NCBI GenBank assembly: GCA_012295275.1
Contig: CM022678.1
Span: 11,603,282-11,667,281, forward strand
Direction of reading: 5' to 3'
Source of the DNA: Chrysomallon squamiferum
Lineage: Eukaryota > Mollusca > Gastropoda > Neomphalida > Peltospiridae
DNA length: 64,000 bases
This document shows, piece by piece, positions 12,377-25,260 of this stretch. The notes under the pieces were generated by a model. That model was not told the DNA's origin, did not search any database, and saw only the letters and a program-made list of their open reading frames with translations. Every line of letters starts with the position of its first letter. The first letter of the stretch is position 1. The translations under genes and the position numbers were made by a program.

Positions 12377-13389
12377 TTATCTCAAACTGTCACATTATTA
12401 AAAATAAATTATGCAAAATAGCCTTCAATAATGAAACCAAAATTAAACTTTTATAAAATCATAGCTTAAAATGCCTGGAATATAACCACTTTGACTGAAT
12501 TTTCAATAATTTGATAATATAATAATCAACTAAGAAAATTTATCTTTTGAAATAATAAAGTGCTACATTTTAACTTTAATAATGGAATATGAATCAGAAT
12601 GGTATCCATTATAAAGTATGATTTTCAAAATATGAAATTCGACAAAAACTAACTGGAATGAATTTAAACGAAACTTAGAATCTTTCACGTTTATACAATC
12701 TAGATAGGTCTATAATAAATAAAGCTATGATGAATTAAGTTTATGTCAATATTATGCATATCTGAGCTCACAAATACTTAAACTTACGGCCTACTAAAAA
12801 TTCTGAAATAAAAATATGTTCATTAAGATAAATAAAACTGTTGCTGCAGATGTCAAAAATTAAAATACTTTTTTTTTAGCATTAGTATCAGGTACTTTCA
12901 CATTTTCATTAATAACGAAAAAAAAAATATATATTAGTGAAGTAAGAAAAATGGCTGCCAAATTTTCATTCTTTAACAAATTTTTGCATTGATGTTATAC
13001 TTAATCATTAGTAAAGGTTGTGCATCTACATTCTTATTTCACCCAGATGTCACATTTTCTCATGGAATCACCTGTCTTATTTATTTATTTATTTTTTGGG
13101 GTCTATGTCAGCCATGACATCTTCTGAATATAATTAACATAATTTACATCTTAATCTGAACATAAAGATAACCATGAACAGTTCTAATTGGAAATAATAT
13201 CATCTTAGTCTTGTTTCTGTCAAGATAATGAAATATTTTCTTATATCTACAGTTTTAAGATAAACATGCCTACGAAAATCTTCAGTCTTAAATATGTTAA
13301 AAATGTTCTTGTATCATCACTGGTACCGTATGGCTATTATGCATGGAACTATTTCTTTGTGCGTATTTACATCCTGCTTGTTCAGCTAG
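9741..13389. other. AT-rich intergenic region between CLCC1-like gene and TMEM18
   Basis: No supported exon. The stretch contains poly-A runs (about 10838-10860, 11767-11820), an (AAT/TTA)n-rich patch at about 11160-11330 and a (TTTA)n run at about 12330-12378. The 3' untranslated region of TMEM18 presumably extends into it below 13390. Confidence 0.55.
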
Positions 13390-13497
13390 TTAGTCATTCT
13401 TAGCACAATCTCCAGTCTTCTGTCGTCTAGCTTCCTGAATGAGCTGCATCTGTTTCACTTGAACCATCAAGTTACCAGCGTTAAATAACCACATCAT
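13390..13497 (-). CDS. TMEM18: TMEM18 exon 5, terminal
   Basis: 35 codons plus TAA (13392-13390), acceptor TTTTTTCAG. It encodes [20 protein letters not shown] and a charged tail, corresponding to the amphipathic C-terminus of TMEM18. Confidence 0.92.
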   Translation of the reverse strand: MMWLFNAGNLMVQVKQMQLIQEARRQKTGDCAKND

Positions 13498-14566
13498 CTG
13501 AAAAAAATCATTAAATGCTTTATCAGTTGTTTATGTATATTTCGATGAAAATAAAAAAAATTGTATCTATCTATATATGATTCAAATAAATAAACCAACG
13601 AATAGTAACAAACTGTTGGACAATAAAAAGAAGTAGTAATAATAATAATATAAAATAAAAATCATGAAGTATGAAAAATCATTTGAAAAAGACACCTTCC
13701 TCTGTGGGCTTATTGTGTTCATACTTTATTATTAACAAAGATTGGCTATCAGTAAACTTAAACAATAACTGCAAGATATTTACCCTGCTTGAATTATGAC
13801 ATGGTAAACTTTAACAAGAACCAAAAATTAGATGGCATAAAAGTAAACAAAATGTTCTATGTCAAATTAATTTTCAGGCATTATCTAATAGTTTTAATGA
13901 AACTAGGTAATACTAAAGGAGGACAGTTAACTTACAACAATAACAAGACAGTTGCAAAGAATTGGCATTGAAAACACAACAGATATGAAGAGACCATTAC
14001 TGTCAAAATACTGTTGCTTGGAAAAAATTCTGAAAACAGAAATTGAAAATTATATAAATGTTAATCCATGTATAATAAATTATAGCAATGAAAAGATAAC
14101 AAAGAAAAATACAATAAATAAATAAATAAATAAATAAATGGTAATACAAATAATGAATATACAAAAAAAGAAAAAGGAATTTGAAGCCATCACAGAAATG
14201 GAGAAAGATTCTGTAAGTTTCATTAAAAAAAAAAAAAAAAAAAAAACTCAATAAAATAATTTGTAAATGTAAAAAATATAATTTGACTATTTGCTCCAAT
14301 ACTAGTAAATGAACACTTTAATAATAAATAAATATTGTGTATTGTATTGTCTGTTAAGAGCTCTTACACAATACACACAAACATAAAAAATAAAAATAAA
14401 AGAAAAATATAATAATAATAATAACAATAAATAAATAAATTTAAAATTAAACTGTCTGAAGTAAAGAAAATGTTTTTATATTTTTATTTTTTGAATGTGA
14501 CTTACGTCCAGTGCTTGGCTGCTTGTTCATTGATGTACTCTGCACACCACACTAGTAACACTGAAA

Positions 14567-14625
<59 letters not shown>

Positions 14626-14674
14626 ACAAACAAACAAACAAACAAATAAATAAATAAACAAATAAACAAACAAA

Positions 14675-14748
<74 letters not shown>

Positions 14749-15950
14749 ATGAGAATAGTAATAGATAGGTATACAGACAAAGTTGAAGACAGATAAAACA
14801 AAGCTGTATATATATTTATATAAATTATATTTTTCTTTGATCTCAAGAATGAATGAATGAATGAGTATGTAATAATTTTTACATGATTTATTTATTTTCT
14901 TTCAGTTAGAAAATTACAACAAGAGGAACAATCACAGAGATGTGAAATTTTCAATTACATTCTGGGGATTTAAACTTTTAACTGACTTCCTGGATTGACA
15001 ATTTAATTATTTTTAGATGGCTTTGGTATTATAATTAAAATAACTCTGATTAACATTATCAAGTTGCTACAATTTGAAACCATGCAAATTAAGAAAGGTT
15101 TGCTGAGTCATTTCCATTTAAAGTTTGTAATGAACACATAAATATAAAATGTAAACATGATATATTAATATTTAAATTAGTAAAATTAAAATAAAAGAAG
15201 AAGAAGAAGAAGGAAAAAAAGATTGCACTTCAGGGTGCAGTGTTTTATTCACACACCACACCCCATACAAATGTCAAATAACCGTGCACTCCGGTTTCTG
15301 AACATTTCTCCTTTTTCAACACTGTAATAAAACTGTTTGCTATAGGTGGCTGGTTTTAACTCAGACAGCTCAATCAGCTAATTACTTACATAATACTGCG
15401 AAGTGAATAATCTGCAAGGTGCCTTTCTGGCGAATAAAGTAAGTCAGACAAAATGATGCCAGATGAAAACACAAAAGTCCCTGAAGCCATTTTTCTGTCC
15501 AGTCTATCTGCAGGAATAAAATAAAATATAAACTGTAATTTCTTTAATTAAAAATGAAACACTTTAAATAACTAATTATTGTAATTATTTTAAATTATTT
15601 CTAAAAATTGAAATGTCTAGAATGTAATTTGTTAATCACATAATGTTGTGCTCTACTCTAACACAGTGCAAATATTAAAATGATTAACTAAGTAAGTTTA
15701 AAAGTTATTTGTTTCAGCTTCTTCAGTTTCTGAATTTGTTGTCAAATTCTGAAAATGAAACTGCTTTTGCTGTTTATCAAATCTTGTATTCCTAATTAAC
15801 TTAAACTGCTGATCATTGTGTTTCAGGGTTATGGTAAAAATAAACTGATAACCTGTGAAACTTTCAACTTTATTTTTTGTTTTTTACATAACTCACAGAT
15901 GAAACAAACTTCCACAGATTATCAATTTCACCCGTGCGTATTCCCTGCAT
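13390..15950 (-). CDS. TMEM18: Transmembrane protein 18 (TMEM18), complete coding sequence in five exons
   Basis: Exons 15950-15897, 15507-15390, 14560-14506, 14029-13936 and 13497-13390 join with matching phases (0, 1, 2, 0) and GT-AG borders to give 142 residues; human TMEM18 is 140. TMEM18 is a small nuclear-envelope multi-pass protein linked to body-weight regulation in vertebrates. Diagnostic stretches are [38 protein letters not shown] and a membrane segment ending LVIVMMWLF, followed by a charged C-terminal tail ([15 protein letters not shown]). Three to four hydrophobic segments are visible. The ATG was chosen because it gives [18 protein letters not shown] and splices in frame to IDWTEKW at a GTGAGT donor. 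All family landmarks are present, so the gene looks intact. Confidence 0.93.
13936..14029 (-). CDS. TMEM18: TMEM18 exon 4
   Basis: 94 nt, acceptor CTGTTTTCAG, donor GTAAGT. It encodes [20 protein letters not shown] and a following membrane segment. Confidence 0.93.
14506..14560 (-). CDS. TMEM18: TMEM18 exon 3 with CAEYINE motif
   Basis: 55 nt, phase 1 in and 2 out, donor GTAAGT. It encodes [17 protein letters not shown], which matches the family's central signature. Its 3' splice site sits directly at the end of a long (TTTA)n microsatellite, in gene sense. Confidence 0.93.
14562..14750. repeat. (AAAT)n microsatellite with CAAA variants in TMEM18 intron 2
   Basis: Almost 190 bp of AAAT repeats, with an internal block of CAAA units at about 14625-14670. 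On the gene's strand it reads (TTTA)n and runs directly into the TTTCAG acceptor of exon 3. Confidence 0.95.
15390..15507 (-). CDS. TMEM18: TMEM18 exon 2
   Basis: 118 nt, acceptor TTCCTGCAG, donor GTAAGT, phase 0 in and 1 out. It encodes [10 protein letters not shown], the first membrane segment, and the start of the second after [11 protein letters not shown]. Confidence 0.92.
15897..15950 (-). CDS. TMEM18: TMEM18 exon 1 (coding part)
   Basis: 18 codons from ATG (15950-15948) to a GTGAGT donor, phase 0. It encodes an acidic/aromatic N-terminus ([11 protein letters not shown]) typical of TMEM18 proteins just before the IDW motif. Confidence 0.85.
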
Positions 15951-16289
15951 TTCAAAATGTGTGAAACCGGTTTGCAACAAAATAAAAACTTAGCCGCGAT
16001 GACACATTTTAAAATTGTGTTGTAAGCAAATTCACAAAAATTCCTCTGAAACATAAAAGTTAAAACGGAAGTAAACACGTGTCGATCAATTCCGAAAATC
16101 TTATTTTGGTCAGTCGGAATTTATTGTTAAATGTCGGTATTAATAATTTTGTAGAGTAGATTTAGAACATAACGAAATATACGGCAGAAACTGGCCTTAC
16201 GTATTTATTAAACAAATAATTTAATAATCAATTTTATTCATGCTGTCAAACTCTTTAAAAGACGTATGTTTCAACACATAAATATGTCC

Positions 16290-16360
16290 GCATCGGTGGT
16301 CTAGTGGTAGAATACTCGCCTGCCACGCGGGTGACCCGGGTTCGATTCCCGGTCGATGCA
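16290..16360 (+). tRNA. tRNA-Gly (GCC)
   Basis: 71-nt cloverleaf. The acceptor stem GCATCGG pairs with the 3' end, the D-arm contains the A-box-like TGGTCTAGTGGTAGAATAC, the anticodon loop is CTGCCAC with anticodon GCC at 16322-16324, and the T-arm GGGTTCGATTCCC forms the B-box. No intron and no encoded CCA. The sequence is nearly identical to standard animal nuclear tRNA-Gly-GCC. It is followed by a short T-run suitable for RNA polymerase III termination. It lies about 340 bp upstream of TMEM18 on the opposite strand. Confidence 0.97.
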
Positions 16361-18090
16361 CATTACATTTTAAACAATTTACATTTAATCAAAATATTTT
16401 TTCGTCAATTCAATTTAATAATTACTACATTCAAATATAAAATATCATTTAATTTTGATGTTAAAATATTATTTTCTACCATTTAGTCTTAACGTAGCAC
16501 TATAGCGAGTCTAGATAGACCGAAACTAAGTTGTTTGTGTATCATTATACGTTTTAAAAAGGCAAGCGTAGTTTTCTGCATTTCCTGTCTCTGTGTATTG
16601 AATAGAAAGGTAGAAATGGAGATAGTCATAGCAGAAACAAATGGAATAGAGAAGAAAAAATAATTAGTAAGTAGCGTAAATATTAGATCTAAAATTACTG
16701 TTTCAGTTTAATATACTTAATGTCAATAACAGTGGACTAAAGAAATCGTTCGTGTATTTGTCGCTTTCTAATTCTGTGAACAGATTTGAAAGAAATGTAC
16801 TGTCGTCTGATGAACTTATACCGTAACAACTGAGTGACACCAACACAAGTTTCTAGATTATTTTAAAGTTCACTATAACTGATGGATAATGACTACGTAG
16901 ACAACAGATATTTTTGAAACGTGTAAGAGATTTATATATGAAATATTTTAAAACAAGGACCTGATATAATAGACTGCAAATTAAAAATAATTTATCCTAA
17001 ATATGAATATCATTCAATATGTGACATACTTGGAATTAAATTTTTCATTAATTTACGGATTTATTATACAATGAAATCATAGCAAGCACTTGTAGGTTTG
17101 TAAAAAAAAAAAAGAAAAAAAAAGAAGAGAAAAACAACATTGAAAAAGAAAAGAACAACAAAAAAACAACAACAAATAAAACAAACAAAAACAACAAACA
17201 AAAAATAAAAAGAAACAAGAACAACAAGAATCAAAACAAATACCTCTTTCCATGTAATAGTAATATCAGTAATGTGTCTTTTGACTGTTATTAATAAAAT
17301 GACAGTATATTACAGCAAGATAACAAGATAACTTATAAATTATCACAAATAAAGAGAACCTATATAAATTCAACCATGGATTCTACAGTTAATATAAGGC
17401 AAAATATTATTAAATTCGGTATAGTTTATTTCATAATGCACATCTGAAAGATCTTTTGATAATAAAGAATTTGACTAGGCCTTAATATGAATAGATAAAT
17501 AGATAGATAGTAACAGCTCTGAAGCTGCAGTTGGCCTACTCAGTCAAGAAATCAATTCCTTTCCTCCTTTTTTTCTTCTTTTTTTTGTATATAGTCAGAT
17601 GTTAATCTTAATTTGAAAATAAACTTAAACATGTAGAAAATAATCACAGAAACTAATCACATTCTTAGAATATTTCATGAGGTTGTGTAAATACCTCACA
17701 GTTCTATTTATTTTACCAGCTTTCTGTTTATTTGGTCGTGTTTGTGAATATGTATGTCTCTGTACATGTGTGTGTGTGTGTCCAACTTGTAATAATTTTT
17801 GTTTTTATATGCAAATTAACATAAACGTGTGTGTGTGCTTCTTGAACTGAGTGCCTAACACAAATATATTGTTATACAGGGATTATTATTGTTGTAGTTG
17901 TTATTGTTATAATATAATTATTACTGTTGTTATATTATAATTGTTGTTATTACCATTATTATTATTATCCACTTATTAATATTATAATCATTATTATATT
18001 TAGCAGTATGATTACTAAATGTATTAATTTTATTAGTATCATCAAATAATTATCACTATTAAAATTATTATTATTAAATATCATCTGATG

Positions 18091-18162
<72 letters not shown>

Positions 18163-18326
18163 GTAATAGTAATAATAATAATAATAAATGTATATACACA
18201 TAGATTTCTTTAATAGTGTGCCTTCTTTTTTTTTATTTTACTTATGTTTTCATGTTTGACATATTTAGCAACAAAACTTAATTTGACAAAGAATGGCTAC
18301 ATTTTTCTTTACTTGCTTACAGGTTT

Positions 18327-18376
<50 letters not shown>

Positions 18377-19550
18377 TTATTTGGGTTCAATAAAGTCATA
18401 TTTGAGGCTAAAACAGCCGGTTGAACTTTCTACAAAATTAATTTTGCAAACACAAGTACAATCTTCATTTCTCTGAGACAGATTGCTTTTGACAGCAGAG
18501 TGCGTAGAGGAGGTAACCATCTCTGCTGCACACTCTGAAGTAATAAGGGAAAATGTTTGTTTTGGTTAAGCAGATTGAAAATGTTTGTAATGTGTTCTTA
18601 ATGTTTTCTTTTTCAGGCCAGAGTAAGAAAAAAAGTGGGGGGAAAAAATTGAATCAGATTACTTTTTATTATTATTATTATTATTATTATTTTTATCAGC
18701 TAAAGAGAGGGAAATGAAGGGGAAAAACATTTAAAAAATAACTAACTAAGTAATCTGATTCAAATGCTATATGTATATATATAGATTGCTGATTAGAAAA
18801 GTTAAACAGCAGAATATCAAATAGCACTCTTGCAGAAAGTTTTGTGAACAGATATCTAAAGTTTTTAATATCCAAGTGTTTACTCCATTTTTTTGTGTTG
18901 TTGTTTTATATTTTTGTTGTTGTTGTTGTTACTATTTTTTACATTTATTTATTTTTTTATTTTTTTTTTTTTTTTTTAGGGACATACAGATATGGAAGGA
19001 ACATAAATTGTGGATTTTAAAAAAAAAACAAAAAAAAAAAAACCCACTGTATGTTCATTAATCAACATAGAGTTACTTCATGGATCGCATTCAGAATGTT
19101 GTGCTGCTAAAAGATAATTTAATATGAAAGATGTTAACGTGAATTCAGAAAGGATAAACTACTGTATGTGTTGACCACATATGAGATAATGGTTTACAGA
19201 TGTATGGTGGAAATTAGGTGTCTCATGAAAATGTGCGTAACAAATTATTTTGATTTGTAGATTTTCAAAAACAACTGATGATATGACAGAAATTTAAAAG
19301 CTTTTCAGAAAATAAATTTCAAAAATATTTTTTTTTTCCAGCATGAAAATTTCACTGCAGATCTTTTTATATTTTAAATTATGACACAATGAACAGAAAC
19401 AGTGGATTAGCTGGTATAAACTTAAAGAAGGTTATTAAAAGTAGAAGAAAAATCAGTTGAATTTTAAGATATTTATTTAGAGATTTTAATATTAAATAAT
19501 CTGAAACATCTCTGAGAGGAGTAGGAAAGAGAGAACAAAAGGAGATAAAA
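16361..19550. other. Intergenic/upstream region of EXTL3
   Basis: No supported coding exon. The region holds A-rich DNA at about 17101-17240, (TTA)n-like DNA from 17880, an (ATA)n microsatellite at 18091-18187, a 43-bp poly-A at about 18331-18373, (ATT)n at about 18666-18692 and T-rich stretches at about 18960-18978. The part just before 19551 should contain the EXTL3 5' untranslated region. An acceptor-like TTTTTTTTTCCAG at about 19331-19342 may begin that exon. Confidence 0.5.
18091..18187. repeat. (ATA)n trinucleotide microsatellite
   Basis: Nearly 100 bp of uninterrupted ATA repeats with a few GTA interruptions near the right end. Poly-Tyr, poly-Ile or poly-Asn frames over it are not genes. 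Confidence 0.97.
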
Positions 19551-21606
19551 ATGGATAGAAATTCAACAAAACGATTACGTCACAGTTTAGGATGCTACAT
19601 CCGAAACCTTCTCAGATCTAAAGTGATTCTTTCTGTGCTGACAGTGTTCATCACCGTGTCTCTGATTGGTCATTACTACATATCAAACATTGGTTCGGAC
19701 TCTGATGGTCAGAATGAAATCCACCGCTCGCGGTCTAAGCTGGATTACCCAGACGGCGAAGGAGACTCGAGGAAAATGTCGGAGCTGAAATTACAAATCG
19801 ACGAACTTCGTGGAATCAAAGCCTCAGTGAATAACGAACTTCGTTACTTGGAGTCGAAGCGTCAGAAGCTGCAAGCGGAAATTTCCGGATACACGTCGCA
19901 CATTGATGGTCTGAAGTCACAGTACGAGTCTCTGAACAAAGAGGTCAGTCAGATTAAAATGGCGCTGGACCAGCTGAAGCTGGAGAAGGAGGAGACAATC
20001 AACCAGTACATCCCGAACATTCGAGCTCCACAGCAGATCATCTCCGAGCCGAAACTGGCTAAAAACATTCCACCCCCCTCGTCTCCGCAGCTGTGCACGA
20101 TGCAGTCGTGCTTCGACTACTCCCTCTGCTCCCTCGTCTCTCACTTCCCAGTGTACGTGTACAGCACCGCAGACAGCACCGTCGGTTCTCAGGGTATAGA
20201 AGACTTCGTCCAGTCTTCAGTTATATCTAGTCTGCTGCGAAACCCGCACAGGACTGCTGACCCCAAGTCAGCCTGCGTGTTTGTTGTGTTGGTGGGAGAG
20301 CTGAAGTACGCAGGAGTCAGTTCGCTGGACATACAGACGATGTTGTACGAGCTGCCGTACTGGCGCGGTGACGGCAGAAATCATCTGTTAATTAACATGC
20401 ATCATTCTCATAGCAGTGACATCTTCTCTGGGGTCAATACTGGCAGAGCAATAATTGTACAGTCACCTTTTGTGGACAGCGTTTTCAGACGGAAGTTCGA
20501 TATAGTCATTCCTCCTAGCCTGGGTGTAGCTGTCGGGGAAGTCTGGCAGGAGTTGCCTCCCATTTCTCCAATTCGTCGTAAGTATTTGTTAACGTACTGG
20601 GGCGAGACATCGTCACGGAAACAGGACATTCAGAATGAGATAGGAGCGTTTCAGAAAAAGTTGTTCAAGAAGAGAAACATTGGAGGCGAAAACATCCAGA
20701 ATATTTTGAACTCTCAGATTGACAAAAACGATGATGTTCCAGCTGACGACGATGATGATGACGATGCAGATATTGATGATGAAAACGACAATTCTTTTAA
20801 ACTCCGACGACTGAAATCAGCGTCAGAAATTGTGAGTTTGATTTCTCTAGAAGCTTCAGTTGTAGCCGCTTTGAAGAAACTGCAGTCGCAGGTTCCAGAC
20901 AGCCTGTATTTCCAGTTCTCCTGTCTGGGAACGAAACTGGAAGGAATCTCATCCGAATGGGGTCTGTGTTCCACCGCCCAGGAACGACAGTCCCTGCTTC
21001 TCAAGTCAACGTTTTCGCTGATACTGTTGCCTAGCAACAGCTCCCTGCTGTCCACGACGATCATCCAGCTGCGGATTTACGAAGCTCTGAAAAGTGGGGC
21101 GGTTCCCGTCGTTTTAGGAGAGTACATCGAGATGCCGTTTTCAGAAATTCTCGACTGGAAACGCGCTGCCATTTTTCTTCCAGTTGCCAGGGTGACGGAG
21201 ATATTCTTCTTCCTGCGAGCATTCACAGACAGTGACATTGCCGAGATGAGGAAGCAGGGAAGATTCATTTGGGAAACGTATTTTGGCTCCACACAGAAGA
21301 TTGTGGACACCTTTCTAACAGTGATGAGGTCGAGACTTCAGATTCCTGCGCTGCCTGTGGAAAGCGAGCCCACGGTCAGTGTGTTTAATGCTTCCTTCAT
21401 TCCTCTCAAAACAGAAGGGCCAGATCCGGAACCGGAAACCGACGAAGTTCTTGGTCCGATTGAAGCTCGGTTTCCGTCAGAGAAGTTCTACCGAAACTTC
21501 ACTCAGTTTGTTAACTGGGACCGGTTCAACAAGCCAGGCGATCCTTTCCACTTGTATCCCAGCAGGCCCTGGGACGTCCTGCTTCCTTCTGAAGCAAAGT
21601 TCTTTG
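19551..21606 (+). CDS. EXTL3: EXTL3 first coding exon (membrane anchor, coiled coil, GT47 domain)
   Basis: One open exon of 685 codons ending at a GTAAGT donor in phase 1 (AKFF-G). Residues 1-25 are basic. About 24-48 form a signal anchor ([20 protein letters not shown]). About 75-150 are a heptad-rich coiled coil ([31 protein letters not shown]). From about 185 the exostosin domain starts with CFDYSLCSL and PVYVYS. A poly-Asp insert lies near residues 400-415. Conserved [18 protein letters not shown] and [19 protein letters not shown] follow. The exon ends with the [13 protein letters not shown] linker to the GT64 domain. The insert and coiled coil are as in EXTL3, not in EXT1/EXT2. The ATG is the first in frame and precedes the anchor directly. 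Confidence 0.95.
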
Positions 21607-24600
21607 GTAAGTGCTTTTTTTTCATATATTTTTTTTATTGTTTTGCTGTCACTCTTTGTAAAATTGTACTTGTATTCTAGGAATAAAAATTATGATCAAA
21701 ATTTGTGATTATTGTTAGTAGTAAGTAATTAATACTTGTAGTTGACATAGCATAGTACTAGTAGGAACAACAGTAGTATAGTAGTATTAGTATTATTAGT
21801 AATAATAGTAGTATAGTGGTAATATTTGCAGCAGTAGAAGTGATAATAATAGATGTAGCAGTAGTAATAACAAAAGCAGTAACTGCAGTTGTAGTAGTAG
21901 TAGTAATGGTATCAGCAGCAGTAATAGTAATGAAAATAGTAATACTAGTAAAGTTAGTACCAGTAAGTACTAATAATGTAGTATATTAATAGTGGTAGGC
22001 AGGTTTTGAAATAGGTGTACTAATAGTAAGTGTTATTAACAGTAGCAGTTTCAGTACAAGTGTTGAAGAGATAGTAAATTAGTTATAGTACTGTTACATA
22101 ATGGCAGTGGCACTAAATTGTAGTAGTGGTAGTTGTAGTAGTGGTAGTTGTAGTAGTAGATATAGTTGTTAGTAGCAGGGAGCTTCAGTAGTTACAGAAG
22201 TATTACTTTAATGGTGTGTTTAAATACACACAAAGACTTTTATATACAAAATGTATATGTAATGCTTTTTTTTATTTATTAATGTATTTTGTTTTTCCTG
22301 GAAGGTGGGCATGTTTAATTACAAAATAAATACATGTGTAAATGTTTCATAATTGATGTGTAAATGTTTTAAATTTAAAAGTGGTTGTTGTTTTACAGGA
22401 TCAGGTTATGGGTTTCGGTCTATAGGTAAAGGAGTAGGAGGACAGATAATTGATGTGTAAATGTTTAAAATTTAAAAGTGATTGTTTTACAGGATCAGGT
22501 TATGGGTTTTGGTCTATAGGGAAAGGAGTAGTAGAGTCAGATAATTGATGTGTAAATGTTTTAATTTTAAAAGTGGTTGTTGTTTTACAGGATCAGGTTA
22601 TGGGTTTCGGTCTATAGGGAAAGGAGTAGTAGAGTCAGATAATTGATGTGTTTAAATGTTTAAAAGTGGTTGTTGTTTTACAGGATCAGGTTATGGGTTT
22701 CGGTCTATAGGGAAAGGAGTAGTAGAGTCAGATAATTGATGTGTAAATGTTTTAAATTTTAAAAGTGGTTGTTGTTTTACAGGATCAGGTTATGGGTTTC
22801 GGTCTATAGGGAAAGGAGTAGGAGGAGCTGGTATAAGTTTTAAAGTTTGAGTGGTTGGGAGGATGGTTTGTGCCAAGAGAACAGTTTACAAGTAAAGTTT
22901 TAAAAGTGGTTGTTCACAGGAAAAACAAGCATTATAGTCACAAAGCTCATAACAGATGTGAGTAAAGGTTTAAAAGTGGTTGTTTCATCATGATTTTTAG
23001 TTTTCACATTCTGATGGAAGATAAATACATTATCTAATAACTTCATGTTAATATTTGAAAGAAAAATGACATTGATCAAAATATCTGTATATAAACAAAT
23101 GGGTTTTTAAAAGGAGTAGAGGATAATTGATGTGTATATATGTTTAATTTTAAAAATGTAAAACTCAAACAGTACATTTCTATTTTTAAAATTTTTTTAA
23201 TTGTTATATTAACATTTGAAAGACAAACTATTTTGATATGTTTTAATTTTAAAAGTGGTTGTTGTTTCTGGATTTACAAATCTATATAAAAACTCAGATA
23301 ATACATTTCTATATTATTTTATATTATTTTATATTATTTAGGTAGTAGTAGATACAGATAACATTTGTAAATGTTTAAAAGTGGTTGAGACAGGTCAGGT
23401 TATGGGTTTTAGGTCTATAGGTAAAGGAGTAGTAGAGTCAGATAATTGACTGTAAAGGGACTGTTGTTTTACAGGATCAACAAAGTAGGAGGAGATAATT
23501 TGTTGTATGGAAAAACCCCACCCCCTGCCCCTGGGACATCTATAGGGCTGGCCTGGAATAGGAGGACAGACCACTGATGTGTAAAGTTAAAAATTTAAAA
23601 GTGGTTTTGTTTTAAAATCATCACTTATAAAACATCACTTCACTTTAAAAAACATCACTTGGGAGGAAATGTTTAAAAACATCAGTTTAAAAACACCCAT
23701 CACAAAAACTTTTAAAACATCAGAGTGAGCAAGGACTTGAAAAACTTCATCATGATTTTCAGTTTTAAAACATGGAACTTTAAAACATCTAATAACTTTA
23801 AAAAAAAAATTTCAATAAAAAAACAATAAAAAAAAACATAAAATAAATTAAAAAAAAACATCATTTTAATAAAACATTATTTTCAAAAACTTTTCAGTTT
23901 TGGTTTTCAAAACATCACTTTAAAACTAAATTATATCTTCACTTTAAAACATAAATTAAAAACATATTTGCTAAAGTATCTGTTTTCACTTTTAAAACAA
24001 TGTTTGGAAAGAAAAACATCACTTAGATCTTTAAAAAAATCACTTTAAAAACATTATCTTATTTTATTTTAAAAATATCACTTGAAAAACATCTATTTCA
24101 TCTGTATTTAAAACAAAATTTTGAAAAACATCATTTCTATTTTAAAACTTGTTTTTGAATTTTAAAAAAACATCATTTTCACTTTATAAAATTTTGATCA
24201 CTTCATCTGTATTTAAAAAAAACATCATTTCTGTTCTGTTTTTATTTTAAAACATAACATTTGAAAAACATCACTTCAGCTTTTAAAACATCGTTTCTCA
24301 AAAACATGTTTTCACCCCCTTTAAAACATCACTTGAAAAACATCACTTCACTTTAAAACATCACTTTAAAAACATCACTTCACTTTAAAAACATCACTTT
24401 AAAAACATCATTTCACTTTAAAACATCACTTTAAAAACATCACTTCACTTTAAAAACATCACTTTAAAAACATCACTTCACTTGAAAAACATCACTTTAA
24501 AAACATCACTTCACTTTAAAAACATCACTTCACTTTCTGTTCATGTTTATTTCATTAGAGCTCTCTGTGTTAAAAACATCATTTCACTTTAAAACATCAC

Positions 24601-25215
24601 TTGAAAAACATCACTTTAAAAACATCACTTCACTTTCTGTTCATGTTTATTTCATTAGAGCTCTCTGTGTTAAAAACATCACTTCACTTTAAAACATCAC
24701 TTTAAAAACATCACTTCACTTGAAAAACATCACTTTAAAAACATCACTTCACTTTCTGTTCATGTTTATTTCATTAGAGTTCTCTGTGTTAAAAACATCA
24801 CTTCACTTTCTGTTCATGTTTATTTCATTAGAGTTCTCTGTGTTAAAAACATCACTTCACTTTCTCTTCATGTTTATTTCATTAGAGTTCTCCATGTTAA
24901 AAACATCACCTCACTTTAAAAACATCACTTCACTTTCTCTTCATGTTTATTTCATTAGAGTTCTCCATGTTAAAGAGGATTTCAAAACTTGAAAAACATC
25001 ACTTCACTTTCTGTTCATAATTATGTCACTACAGTAGTCAGCATTTTTCATTCATTAAGTCTTCTTCAAGATTTAACTTTTTAACTAATTCATTCTTGTC
25101 ATATGTTTTATATTTATGATTTTACTTAGGATGTGAAAACTGAGAACAAACACAAAAGTGAAATTTTGCCATAAAATACTCATTATTTATTTGTTTGTTT
25201 GTTTGTTTGTTTATT

Positions 25216-25260
<45 letters not shown>

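Noticed and set aside
21018-21040. X-box-like GTTGCCTAGCAAC
   Set aside because: Matches the RFX consensus but lies inside the EXTL3 coding exon (LLPSNSS codons). Most likely coincidental.
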